Source: Phycisphaeraceae bacterium (GTDB taxonomy: Bacteria > Planctomycetota > Phycisphaerae > Phycisphaerales > UBA1924). Taken from it: a stretch of DNA of 64,000 bases. This document shows positions 45,843 through 54,464 of this stretch, piece after piece. The position numbers and the translations under genes were made by a program. The notes below the pieces were generated by a model. It searched no databases. It was not told the origin of the DNA and saw only the letters and a list, made by a program, of their open reading frames with translations. The first letter of the stretch is position 1, and the number at the start of each line of letters is the position of its first letter. The DNA lies in the NCBI GenBank assembly GCA_015200025.1, contig CP054186.1, positions 2,306,001-2,370,000 of the forward strand. The letters are read 5' to 3'.

Positions 45843-47681
45843 ATGTATATCGCCGCATCGATCATGTCGATCTCTGCGACCGCAGCCGCCGAGCCGGTCC
45901 GGTATCACGTGGATCTCACCCGCGCCCGCGAGCAGGCGGTGCGGGTGCGGATGACGCTCCCGGGCCCCTTCGAAGACTCGATCGACGTGCACCTCCCGGT
46001 CTGGCGTCCCGGGTTGTACCTCGTGCTCGACCAGGCCGGCACGGTCCGATGGACGCGGGCGTCGGCGGTCGAGCCCGCCGGGGCCGAGCGTCACGCGGAA
46101 ATGTCCAAGATCAACAAATCCTCGTGGCGGGTGTCGGGGCTGCGGGACGCCACGGCCGTGGTGGTGGAGTACGAGGTGTGGGCGGCGAGCCTAGAGAACC
46201 GCACGCGGCACGCCGACGACACGCACGCGTTCCTGAACCCCTCCACGGTGTTCATGTACGCGCACGAGCGCCGATCAAGCCCGGTCGAGGTCCGGCTCTC
46301 GACGCCCGCGGGGTGGCGCGTCGCGACGGGGCTGCCCGCCGACGCCGACGGCGTCCTCCGCGCCGTTGAGTACGACCGCCTGGCGGACTCGCCCATCGAG
46401 GCGGGGTTCCACGACCTCATCGCGTTCGAGATCGACGGTGTCCCGCACGAGATCGCGGTGTGGACGGGCGAGGCGGCCACGCCCTCCAGCGAGCCCGCGC
46501 CCGGGTCGGTACGCTCGGCGGAGCGGTACCGCGCGATGCCGGCGGACTTCGCGGCGATCATCCGGGCGCAGGCGGCCATCTTCGGGGGGATGCCGTACGA
46601 ACGCTACGTCTTCCTGGTCCATTGCCACCCGGCGGGCCGCGGGGGCACGGAGCATTACAACTCGACGATCGTCGGGTGCACGCCCGAGGCGTTCTTCGAC
46701 GCGGACCGATACCGCTCGTTCCTCTCGCTGATCTCGCACGAGATGTTCCACACCTGGAACGTCAAGCGGTTCCGTCCCGCGGGCATGACGCCCTACGACT
46801 ACCAGCGCGAGAACTACACCGACCTCCTGTGGGTGGCCGAGGGGACAACGACGTACTACGAGGACGTGATCCTGGTCCGCGCGGGGCTCATGAAGCCCGC
46901 GGAGCTCCTCAAGAACCTGGCGAAATCCATCGGGGACCTGCGGTCCCGCCCCGGCGCGGGCGTGCAGAGCGTGGCCGATTCGAGCTACGACGCGTGGGTG
47001 AAGTTCAACAAGCGCACGGCGGACGCGGCCAACTCGACCGTCAGCTTCTACGACAAGGGCGCGCTCGTCAGCCTCGTGCTCGACATGACCCTCCGCGAGC
47101 GCCGCGGCGGGGCCGCCTCGCTCGACACGGTCATGCGGGCGCTGCACCGTGCGTTCCCCGAGCCGACCGCCGGGTACACCGTCGCCGACCTCCGCCGGGT
47201 CATCGGGGAGGCCGCGGGCGACGACGACGGGTGGATCGACCGCTTCTTCTCGACGCTGGTCCACGGGACCGCCGACCCGGATTTCGAATCGGCCCTGATG
47301 ACGGTCGGGCTGACGCTCGTGGGCGAGCCGCCGAAGGACGACGCCGCCTGGATCGGGGTGACCGTCTCCGACGAAGGCGGGCACGCGAAGGTCACCGCCG
47401 TCACGGTCGGCAGCCCCGCCGCCGACGCGGGCATCGTCCCGGGCGACCTGATCGTCGCGCTCGATGGGCACCGGGTGAGGGCCGGCGATCTCGACAAGAG
47501 GCTGGGCCGGTCGGGCCCGGGCGCGACCGCCCGCCTCACGCTCTTCCGCCACGACGTGCTGCGCGACCTCACGCTGGCCATCGCCGCCAGCCCCGCCCGG
47601 TCGTACACGATCCGCAAGGCGGACGACCCCACCGACGCGCAGAAAGCCGCGTACCGCTCGTGGCTCGGCGTGGATTGGTGA
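45843..47681 (+). CDS. M61-family metallopeptidase with PDZ domain
   Basis: The 612-residue protein resembles glycyl aminopeptidases of family M61. A short signal peptide precedes a beta-sandwich N-terminal domain. The zinc motif HEMFH lies in LISHEMFHTWNVKRF near residue 300, and the third ligand is the Glu of LLWVAEGTTTYYED. A PDZ domain occupies about 500-590 (AWIGVTVSDEGG, AGIVPGDLIVALDG). It should act outside the cytoplasm. The ATG at 45843 has no strong ribosome site. A truncated copy of its start lies 292 bp upstream. Confidence 0.88.
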   Translation: MYIAASIMSISATAAAEPVRYHVDLTRAREQAVRVRMTLPGPFEDSIDVHLPVWRPGLYLVLDQAGTVRWTRASAVEPAGAERHAEMSKINKSSWRVSGLRDATAVVVEYEVWAASLENRTRHADDTHAFLNPSTVFMYAHERRSSPVEVRLSTPAGWRVATGLPADADGVLRAVEYDRLADSPIEAGFHDLIAFEIDGVPHEIAVWTGEAATPSSEPAPGSVRSAERYRAMPADFAAIIRAQAAIFGGMPYERYVFLVHCHPAGRGGTEHYNSTIVGCTPEAFFDADRYRSFLSLISHEMFHTWNVKRFRPAGMTPYDYQRENYTDLLWVAEGTTTYYEDVILVRAGLMKPAELLKNLAKSIGDLRSRPGAGVQSVADSSYDAWVKFNKRTADAANSTVSFYDKGALVSLVLDMTLRERRGGAASLDTVMRALHRAFPEPTAGYTVADLRRVIGEAAGDDDGWIDRFFSTLVHGTADPDFESALMTVGLTLVGEPPKDDAAWIGVTVSDEGGHAKVTAVTVGSPAADAGIVPGDLIVALDGHRVRAGDLDKRLGRSGPGATARLTLFRHDVLRDLTLAIAASPARSYTIRKADDPTDAQKAAYRSWLGVDW

Positions 47682-47725
47682 ACCCGTCCTTCGCCCGCCA
47701 CCGCCGGCAACGCCCCCTCTAGGAA

Positions 47726-48820
47726 CTACTTGCGCAGGAACTCGACCTTGCCCTCGCCGGCCTTGACGAGAGACTCCGACGCGAGGTACGCCTTCGCCCC
47801 CGCGTCGCCCTTGAGGTACGCGTCCCAGAACGCGAGCGTGCCCGACTCGACCACGCGGACGATCACGCCGACGTCGGTCGTCGGCTTCTCGGCCAACAGG
47901 CGGGAGGTTTCCTTCCCGCCGTAACTCGCGTGCGTCGCGCCCTCGATGTAGACCAGGTACTTGTCGCCGGGGGGGGCGAGCTCGTACGGGTGCCGGCGGC
48001 TCTGGGGCGTTTCCTGCGTCGTCGGCGAGACGTCGAGCGACCCCGCGTAGACGATCATGGGCTTGGACACGCCCTTCCACGAATCCTCGGTGAACATCCG
48101 CGTGGTTGTCCCCTGCCCCGAGATGACCGCGAAGGCCTTGATCCTCGGCTCCGCGTACGAGCGCGCCCGCCCGATCCCACCGAGCCGGGCCGTCACCCCG
48201 CCGAGCAACTGCGTCGTCATCGCGCCCGCCGAGTGCCCGGCCATGCCGACCTTCGATGTATCAATCCACCGCGCCCCACCCTCGCCCGCCGGGCCCCCGA
48301 TCGCCCGCTCGACCTCGCCGAGGGAATCGAGGATGAGCCTCACGTCGTCGCAGCGTTCGATCGGGCGGACGTTGCGGACCACGTCCTGGGCCCCGGTGAG
48401 CCGCTCGCCGCGCTCACGCCGGAGCCGGACCGAGTCCGAGTGGGTCGGGTGGACGACGACGTACCCGCGCGAGGCCCACGCCGCCGACACGTCCCCGAAG
48501 GCGTCGCGCGAGCCGCCCGCCCCGTGCGAGAACACGACGACGGGCCACGGCCCCCACGGGCCCTCGTGACCATCCGGCCGCTGGGGCCAGCGCACTCGGA
48601 GCTCCAGCTCGCCGCCGTCGTGTTTTTTGATCGAGAGGTCCTTCTGCCCGACCTTGAACGGCCCCGCAGGCGGCGCGTACTCGCCCGACGGCGTGGTCCT
48701 CGACGCCGGAGGCGTCGCGGTCGTCTCCGCCGGCTGGGGCTCGGCGAACGCCAGAGCCGGCCCCGAGACGATCACCACCGCGGAGGTCCATGCTGCCCAC
48801 ACCAGAGCCGTCCGTCGCAT
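47726..48820 (-). CDS. Exported alpha/beta hydrolase
   Basis: The 364-residue protein has a signal peptide (ending AFAE, about residue 27) and an alpha/beta hydrolase fold. The oxyanion segment VVFSHGAGGSRD and the nucleophile elbow GHSAGAMT are clear, and the catalytic His is probably in GATHASYGG. It resembles the predicted dienelactone hydrolase / chlorophyllase-like group; the ester substrate is unknown. GGAGG precedes the ATG at 48820. It follows the CpeT-like gene by 13 bp on the same strand, so the two form an operon. Confidence 0.83.
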   Translation of the reverse strand: MRRTALVWAAWTSAVVIVSGPALAFAEPQPAETTATPPASRTTPSGEYAPPAGPFKVGQKDLSIKKHDGGELELRVRWPQRPDGHEGPWGPWPVVVFSHGAGGSRDAFGDVSAAWASRGYVVVHPTHSDSVRLRRERGERLTGAQDVVRNVRPIERCDDVRLILDSLGEVERAIGGPAGEGGARWIDTSKVGMAGHSAGAMTTQLLGGVTARLGGIGRARSYAEPRIKAFAVISGQGTTTRMFTEDSWKGVSKPMIVYAGSLDVSPTTQETPQSRRHPYELAPPGDKYLVYIEGATHASYGGKETSRLLAEKPTTDVGVIVRVVESGTLAFWDAYLKGDAGAKAYLASESLVKAGEGKVEFLRK

Positions 48821-48833
48821 ATCCGCCTCCCGA

Positions 48834-49547
48834 TCAGGGCACGATCCGCCGGAACTCGTACGGGCCCTTGACCGATCCCCAGACTTGTTTCCCGGACGCG
48901 TCGAACCCGCGGTCCCAGGAGTCCAGCCCGTCGGGGCCGACGCGCACGTCCGACGTGGCGTACGCCGCCCCGCCCAGTTCGCTCGCGCACCCCTCGCCGA
49001 CCGTCCCCCCTTCATAGAGATCGTCGGCGGTCCGTTTCAGCACCACCTCGCACCCGGGCTTGGCCGTCAGGTCCGCCGGCGTCAGGCCCCCGAGCCTCGA
49101 CACGTCCTTCCACGCCTCCGCGAACCGCAGCGGCTCGCCCGGGAGCGTCAGCACGTCGCTCACGATCAGCCCGTTGTCCTGGATCCGCAGGCGGTACACA
49201 CGCTGGCGGTACGGCCTCGTCGGCCTCTCAGCCTCCGCCTGCTCCACGTAGAGCCAGACCCCGTCGTTGCGGTTGGGCCAGATCCGGACCGCGTGCAGCC
49301 GGATATCACGGAACTCGCGGTCACGCCACGCCTGCGCCCGGCTCGAGAACGAGCCCGTCATCCACCCCGCCACGCGGGAGAGCTCGGCCTGCCGCTCCCG
49401 GTGTTCCCCGGCCTTCCGCGCCGTCTCGCCGTCCATCGGGGGCAGCACGATCTGCCCGCACCCCGACAATGCCCCGAGCGCCACCGCCGCCACCGCCGCC
49501 ACCGCCGCCACGACCCACGCCCACGCCCACCGACGCACCGTCTCCAT
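48834..49547 (-). CDS. CpeT/CpcT-family lipoprotein
   Basis: The 237-residue protein has a lipoprotein signal (LSGC near residue 30). Its body matches the CpcT/CpeT chromophore-lyase family, with GWMTGSFSS near the start, then IRLHAVRIWPNRNDGVWLYV, PYRQRVYRL, KPGCEVVLKR and the ending SWDRGFDASGKQVWG. In cyanobacteria such proteins attach bilins to phycobiliproteins, but no phycobiliprotein genes are visible here. A role in binding another tetrapyrrole or lipid at the envelope is possible. It is followed by a hydrolase gene in the same operon. Confidence 0.85.
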   Translation of the reverse strand: METVRRWAWAWVVAAVAAVAAVALGALSGCGQIVLPPMDGETARKAGEHRERQAELSRVAGWMTGSFSSRAQAWRDREFRDIRLHAVRIWPNRNDGVWLYVEQAEAERPTRPYRQRVYRLRIQDNGLIVSDVLTLPGEPLRFAEAWKDVSRLGGLTPADLTAKPGCEVVLKRTADDLYEGGTVGEGCASELGGAAYATSDVRVGPDGLDSWDRGFDASGKQVWGSVKGPYEFRRIVP

Positions 49548-49619
49548 GACGCCGAACCCTCCGGCCCCGCCCGCCGCTCGCGCGGCATCATGGTAAGCCC
49601 CGCCCGCCCGCGAGGCCGA

Positions 49620-51062
49620 TTACAACGGCACGCCCTCGAACAGCAGGACGAACATGTCCATGTCGAAGAAATCGATGAACCCGTCGTTGTTGATGTCGGT
49701 CTCGGGGGACGACCGCTCGAACTCCTCGTGGAAGGCGAAGAAGTCGAAGATGTCGATGAACCCGTCGCGGTTGAAGTCCACCTTGCTGGCGAGGCGGATG
49801 GTCTCCGAGACGTTCACGAGGCCCGCGCCGAAATGCCGCTCGTCCCCGATCGGCCTGGCGCCCGCCACCAGCGCCGCCATCACCTGCGCCGCCGAGAGCC
49901 TGGGGTCCATCGTCCAGGCCAGGGCGGCGGCGCCCGAGACGATCGGGGCCGCGTAACTGGTCCCGGTCATCCATCCGTACGATCCCCCGCGGGTGGGCCC
50001 GAACACCGACACCGCCGGCGCCGCGATGTCCACCGCGAGCCCGTAGCTGGAGAACCCGGCGAGGCGGTCCTCCCGGTCCGTCCCCGACACGACCACCACG
50101 CTCCGCCAGTCGAACGAGGAATAGTCCGACCCCGAGTTGTCGATGGGCCAGACCATGAGGGCCCCGCGGTCGAGGCACCAGCGCCCGATCGAATCCACCG
50201 CCGTGCTCCCGACGCCGGCGTAACTGACGTTCACCACCCGGGCGCCGTGGAGCACCGCCCAGACCGCCCCGTCGATGATGTCGCTCATGAACGCGCCGCC
50301 CCCGGGCGAATTGGACGCGCGGATCGGCATGACGGGGATCTCCCACCCGACCCCGACGCTCCCCTCACCGTTGTTCCCCGACGCCGCCGCCACGCCCGCC
50401 GTCGCCGTCCCGTGCCCGTTGAGGTCGTGGACCTCGCCCCCGGCCGATTGCGGGAGACGCCGCACCGCGTTGTACCCGGGGACCAGACGCGACGAGAGGT
50501 CCGGGTGCGTCGGGTCGATCCCCGTGTCCACCATCGCCAGCACCGCGCCCGGGTTCCCCACCGTGAACTGCCACGCCCACGGCGCCCCGATCCGCCTCAG
50601 GTGCCACTGCTGGTAAAACAACGGATCGTTCGGCTCGCCCTGCGGCATCACGTACCAATCCGGCGAAACCACCTCGTAGTCCCCCGTCTCACGGACGTAC
50701 GACTCGTACGAGGCCTCGTCCACGCCCGCCGGGACTCGGACGACCATCAGCCCGACCCCATCGATCTCACGCTCGACCAACCCGTTCAGGCGTTCCAACG
50801 CCGCCGCGTGGCGAACCTCGGCCTCGCCCACCGGCAGCCCCTCTTCGATCCACCCCGGCACGGTCTTGGCCTTGAGCAACAGCCGGCCGGTTCGCCCCGG
50901 GGGCGTCCACCCCGGGGACCGTGACCCGCCGACGCCCGCCGTCGACAGCCCGGCCTGGTTGCCCGAACACCCGTCCGACTGCGCGGCGACCCCCCCGGCA
51001 AATCCAGCCAGTGCGGCGGCCGAGGCGACAACCGCTGACGCGGACCTTCCGTTCCTTCCCAT
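49620..51062 (-). CDS. Secreted subtilisin-like serine protease with dockerin-like repeats
   Basis: The 480-residue S8 protease has a signal peptide (ending GVAAQ), a propeptide to about residue 130 and a peptidase domain at about 145-405. The triad is complete: Asp in MVDTGIDPTHPD, His in LNGHGTATAGVAA and Ser in TGTSYAAPIVSG. An Asn for the oxyanion hole may be that in PIDNSGSD. The C-terminus has two calcium-loop repeats (DFNRDGFIDIFDFFAF, DINNDGFIDFFDMDMF). The ATG at 51062 gives a good signal peptide; a GTG at 51089 is an alternative. Confidence 0.9.
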   Translation of the reverse strand: MGRNGRSASAVVASAAALAGFAGGVAAQSDGCSGNQAGLSTAGVGGSRSPGWTPPGRTGRLLLKAKTVPGWIEEGLPVGEAEVRHAAALERLNGLVEREIDGVGLMVVRVPAGVDEASYESYVRETGDYEVVSPDWYVMPQGEPNDPLFYQQWHLRRIGAPWAWQFTVGNPGAVLAMVDTGIDPTHPDLSSRLVPGYNAVRRLPQSAGGEVHDLNGHGTATAGVAAASGNNGEGSVGVGWEIPVMPIRASNSPGGGAFMSDIIDGAVWAVLHGARVVNVSYAGVGSTAVDSIGRWCLDRGALMVWPIDNSGSDYSSFDWRSVVVVSGTDREDRLAGFSSYGLAVDIAAPAVSVFGPTRGGSYGWMTGTSYAAPIVSGAAALAWTMDPRLSAAQVMAALVAGARPIGDERHFGAGLVNVSETIRLASKVDFNRDGFIDIFDFFAFHEEFERSSPETDINNDGFIDFFDMDMFVLLFEGVPL

Positions 51063-51345
51063 TCTCGACAATCTCCTCCCGCGCTCCACAAGCCCCGGGC
51101 ACGCACACTCAAATCGGGTCGCAGTCTACTCAAACCCCTCGAAAAACCGAGCGGCTTTGAGTGAAACAGGGCAGTCCCCCCCTGTCGCGAGTTCCCGAGG
51201 CGGCCCAATACCGTGCAAAGACCTTCCTCGCCGTCGGATCAAGACCTCCCCCGAGCGTGGTCCCTCCTCGCCGGGTTTGCCGCCGAACGCCGCGGCCTCC
51301 TATACTCCCTTCCCGCGATCGCAAGGCCACCGGGCCGATCGTTCC

Positions 51346-51419
51346 GGGCTTGTAGCTCAGTTGGCTAGAGCGCACCCCTGATAAGGGTGAGGTCGGCAGT
51401 TCGAGTCTGCCCAGGCCCA
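51346..51419 (+). tRNA. tRNA-Ile (GAT)
   Basis: A 74-nt tRNA with acceptor arms GGGCTTG and CAGGCCC (G-T pair at position 5), anticodon loop CTGATAA with GAT, and T-arm sequence CAGTTCGAGTCTG. CCA is not encoded. TilS, encoded at 14061, acts on the other (AUA-reading) isoleucine tRNA, not on this one. Confidence 0.96.
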
Positions 51420-51556
51420 TTCAGATCGACGCAGCGGGGCGTCCCCACGGGCGCCCCGCGACCGTTTTGGGTTCTATTCGCCCGCCGGCCCGGCCGCCCG
51501 ACGCGAGCCGTTCCGGCCGGGGCGCACGCCCGAGCGGCGGTTTCTCCGAGGGAGTC

Positions 51557-51880
51557 ATGATGCGCATCGACGTCGTGGGGCGGAATATCGAGGTGACCGA
51601 CGCCATCCGGACGCACGCCGTCGGGAAGGTCGAGAAACTCACCAAGTACTACGACGCGATCCAGCAGATCGTGGTGACCCTCGCCAAGGAAGACCGGCAC
51701 CATACGGGCGATTTCGGCGTCGAGATCCGCATCGACGTGGAACGCCACGAGGATTTCATCGTCAACGCCAAGGGACCCGACCTCTACGCCGTCATCGACG
51801 ACGCGGTCCACAAGGGCGTCCGCCAGCTGACGGACCACAAGGAGCGTCTCAAGCCCGGGCACCACCGCACGGGCGGGTGA
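51557..51880 (+). CDS. hpf: Ribosome hibernation-promoting factor / RaiA family
   Basis: The 107-residue short-form HPF binds the ribosome decoding region and silences ribosomes in stationary phase. RIDVVGRNIEVTDAIRTHAVGKVEKL is split by no gaps, and VEIRIDVERHE and DLYAVIDDAVHKGVRQL match the family. GAGGGAG precedes the ATG at 51557, and a second ATG follows directly. It starts a three-gene group with a PTS EIIA and HPr. Confidence 0.92.
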   Translation: MMRIDVVGRNIEVTDAIRTHAVGKVEKLTKYYDAIQQIVVTLAKEDRHHTGDFGVEIRIDVERHEDFIVNAKGPDLYAVIDDAVHKGVRQLTDHKERLKPGHHRTGG

Positions 51881-51943
51881 CCCTCCCCCGCCGCACCCCC
51901 ACCCCCGCGGCGTCCGCGCCGCGATCACTCCGGGAGGACGCCC

Positions 51944-52420
51944 GTGGTCAAACTGACCGAGATCATCGCCGGACCCGCCGTCGTCGCGCCGATGAGCGCG
52001 GGCGACCGCGACGCCGCCATCACCGAGTTGCTCGACCGCCTCGTCGCCGCCGGGGGCGCCCCCGCCGCCTCGCGCGACGAGATGCTCGCCCGCGTCCTCG
52101 AACGCGAGAAGAAAGGCACCACCGGGTTCGGGCGCGGGGTCGCCGTTCCCCACCTCAAGCACAAGTCCATCACCCGGATCGCCGCCGCCGTCGGCCTCTC
52201 CCCGCGCGGGATCGATTTCCGCGCCCTCGACAGCCAGCCCGTCTACACCGTCATCCTCCTGGCCTCCCCCGAGGACCGGCCCGAGGACCACCTCCAGGCC
52301 ATGGAAGCGATCTTCACCTGCCTGAGCAAGGACGCCTTCCGCCGGGCCCTCCGCCAGGCCGCCACGCCCGCCGAGGCCCGCGCCGTCCTCGAAGAGTTCG
52401 ACGCCCAGCCCATGGGCTGA
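51944..52420 (+). CDS. ptsN: PTS EIIA (PtsN-like) regulatory protein
   Basis: The 158-residue EIIA of the fructose/nitrogen type has its phosphorylated His at about residue 70 in GRGVAVPHLKH. FRALDSQPVYTVILLASPED matches PtsN proteins. Translation starts at GTG 51944, with GGGAGG upstream. Lying between hpf and HPr as in the proteobacterial rpoN-hpf-ptsN-ptsO locus, it probably has a regulatory role rather than a sugar-transport role. No EIIB or EIIC is nearby. Confidence 0.9.
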   Translation: MVKLTEIIAGPAVVAPMSAGDRDAAITELLDRLVAAGGAPAASRDEMLARVLEREKKGTTGFGRGVAVPHLKHKSITRIAAAVGLSPRGIDFRALDSQPVYTVILLASPEDRPEDHLQAMEAIFTCLSKDAFRRALRQAATPAEARAVLEEFDAQPMG

Positions 52421-52434
52421 TCCCCGATACCGCC

Positions 52435-52707
52435 ATGCCGCGCACCGAGACCAGAGCGACGATCGTGAACAAGCTGGGCCTGCACGCCCGGCCCGCGATG
52501 TCGTTCGTCGACCTCGCCGGCACCTTCGCCTGCGACGTCCGCGTCCGCAAGGACGACAACGAGGTCGACGGGAAGTCCATCATGATGATGATGATGCTCG
52601 CCGCCGCCAAGGGCGCCGAACTGGTCATCACCTGCGACGGGGACGACGCCGAGACCGCCGCCTCGGCCCTCAAAAAACTCGTCGACGCCGGCTTCGACGA
52701 GGAATAA
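52435..52707 (+). CDS. ptsH: Phosphocarrier protein HPr
   Basis: This 90-residue phosphocarrier has the active His at residue 17 in NKLGLHARPA and a serine at about residue 48 in DGKSIMMMMML, the position targeted by HPr kinase. It would pass phosphate to the EIIA encoded 14 bp upstream. The retained serine hints at HprK control, though hprK and enzyme I are not in the window. Confidence 0.94.
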   Translation: MPRTETRATIVNKLGLHARPAMSFVDLAGTFACDVRVRKDDNEVDGKSIMMMMMLAAAKGAELVITCDGDDAETAASALKKLVDAGFDEE

Positions 52708-52773
52708 CCCCACCACCCAACCACCAACGCCCCGCGGACCGCCGCGGGTCTCTCCCCGCGCACGCCCGCCGTG

Positions 52774-54024
52774 TCAGTGCAGGTCGATGCCGCGCACCCC
52801 GCGCTCCGTGTGGTACCCCGGGTAAGACCCCGCGTCGAACGTGTGCATCCGCCCCCACCCGGCCCCGTCCCCCATCAGCACGCCCATCTCGAAGTCCCCC
52901 AGCGTCGGCTCCGCGATCGACAGGTCCACCCGCAGCGCCGGCACCTTCGACCACCGCCCAAAGTCCCGCCCGAACCGGATCGGCCCGGGCGTCGATTCGT
53001 ACATCCAGTACATCGACAGGAGCAGCGCCTTCTTCGACGGGTACACGACCTCGGGCAGAGCTGTCGCGCGGTACTGACGCTCGTCGAGCCTCGTCGCCAG
53101 ATCCCAGAAGTCGGGCGAGGCGAAGAACGCGCAGGGCAAAACGAACGGGCGGGCCGGGCCCGGCCCGTCCGCCGGACGCTCGGCGGGCCTCAGCGCCGCC
53201 GGCGCCCCGGGGCCGTCGAAGTACCCCCCGCACAGGGCTCGGTACCACAGCTCCGAGTTGAGGAAGTACCCCGAGCGGGCGTGGTGGCTCCGCTCCACCC
53301 CGCCGCAGGAATAAGGTCGCTCCTCGCCCGCGGGGTCGAAGACGATCGGGAACCGCTCCTTCCAATCACCCAGGTACTGCGTGACGAGTTGGCCCGACGA
53401 CGCGAGGTTGGCCGCGGTCGAGACCCCGACCGCCCGGCGCCGGGCCCCCGCGAGCCCCGGGGCCGAAAGCGCCACCAGCAGCGCGACGATCACCACCACC
53501 AGGATCACCTCGATCAGCGAGAAGCCCGGGCGCCGTGACGCGACCCAATTCGCCGGGGGGTGATGGCCCTTGCTGGGGTGTCGAAGTCCCCCGACCACAG
53601 CGGGGAGGAGGAGCACCGCGATCGTCGCCGCCTTCCAGACGTCACCCCGTAGAGAGGAAGACCATTCAAGGTACGAGGCCCAGACGCCGTAGCACCCGCA
53701 GGACGACGGCGGGCGCACCATCGATTGCACCATGCCGCCGATCCCGAAGCACACGAGGAGAGCGATCATGAGGCAGGCGACACGACGTCGGTGGATACCC
53801 GCGAACCACAGCGCCGGCAGGAGCAACTCCGCCGCGACCACCACCGTCGAGAGTGTGGCGATCGGGGACCACGAGAGAAATGACCATCCCGCCACCGAAC
53901 GGGCGAAATCGGGCAGGTCGAGCGCTTTGCCCAGGCCGAGGAAGTAAATGGCGACCATAGCCCCCGCCGGGCCGAACACGCGGCCTCGCTCCACAAGCCA
54001 TGCGTGGAGGCTTCGTCGCTTCAT
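52774..54024 (-). CDS. MauE/DoxX-like membrane domain fused to a pseudopilin
   Basis: The 416-residue protein joins two normally separate parts. Residues 1-145 have about four membrane helices and the motif SCGCYG, as in MauE/DoxX-family redox membrane proteins. Residues from about 158 onward start a type IV prepilin: SRRPG, then FSLIEVILVVV with Glu at +5 and a long helix, followed by a pseudopilin body. Prepilin peptidase could cut between Gly and Phe and release the C-terminal half as a pilin. An internal GTG near the junction is another way to make a separate pilin. Its ATG overlaps the Cys-rich gene upstream (ATGA). It is the last gene of the operon. Confidence 0.8.
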   Translation of the reverse strand: MKRRSLHAWLVERGRVFGPAGAMVAIYFLGLGKALDLPDFARSVAGWSFLSWSPIATLSTVVVAAELLLPALWFAGIHRRRVACLMIALLVCFGIGGMVQSMVRPPSSCGCYGVWASYLEWSSSLRGDVWKAATIAVLLLPAVVGGLRHPSKGHHPPANWVASRRPGFSLIEVILVVVIVALLVALSAPGLAGARRRAVGVSTAANLASSGQLVTQYLGDWKERFPIVFDPAGEERPYSCGGVERSHHARSGYFLNSELWYRALCGGYFDGPGAPAALRPAERPADGPGPARPFVLPCAFFASPDFWDLATRLDERQYRATALPEVVYPSKKALLLSMYWMYESTPGPIRFGRDFGRWSKVPALRVDLSIAEPTLGDFEMGVLMGDGAGWGRMHTFDAGSYPGYHTERGVRGIDLH

Positions 54025-54428
54025 GCGCCGCCGCCCGCGCTGCCGGAACAGTGATCACCGGCCCTGGTTTGGCCTTCGGTGCAACTGACCACGACGACAA
54101 ATGATTCGACGCACATGCCCACGTCAGGGCCACAAACGTAGCGCTGATAGGTACAGCCGCAAACCTCCGGCCAGTCCATCATAGACACGATGTGGCCTTG
54201 CTCACCAAAGCCCGCTGTCTGCCATACCGAGATTTCGCACCCCTCGCTGTCACTGTCTTGAACACAACCCCAGACCGAGACACCGCCTCCCAAGATCGGC
54301 TTTTTGCAGACAATCGAGTAATCCGCGCAGCAGATTCTAGTGCCGCTCTCCACGATGCACTCCGATGCCGCGCACACGCCACCGCCCAGAACGATCGCGC
54401 ATACCCAGAGCCGCCTTGTTGCAAACAT
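54021..54428 (-). CDS. Small secreted cysteine-rich protein
   Basis: The 135-residue product has a signal peptide (residues 1-22) and a mature part with 12 cysteines, including ICC and VCGCTYQRYVC. No known toxin, lectin or metallothionein signature is recognised. Six disulfides would be possible after export. AAAGGAG lies 5 bp before the ATG at 54428. The stop overlaps the start of the MauE-pseudopilin gene, so the two are translated together, and a redox link between the Cys-Gly-Cys membrane domain and this protein is plausible. The gene is part of the operon whose promoter has the 13-nt homopolymer. Confidence 0.78.
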   Translation of the reverse strand: MFATRRLWVCAIVLGGGVCAASECIVESGTRICCADYSIVCKKPILGGGVSVWGCVQDSDSEGCEISVWQTAGFGEQGHIVSMMDWPEVCGCTYQRYVCGPDVGMCVESFVVVVSCTEGQTRAGDHCSGSAGGGA

Positions 54429-54464
54429 CGGAACTCCTTTCAATCAAGCGACGGCACGCCGAGC

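Noticed and set aside
54021..54428. Bacteriocin or toxin-antitoxin pair in the Cys-rich operon
   Set aside because: No leader double-glycine motif, immunity protein, modification enzyme or antitoxin is visible. The protein has a Sec-type signal peptide.
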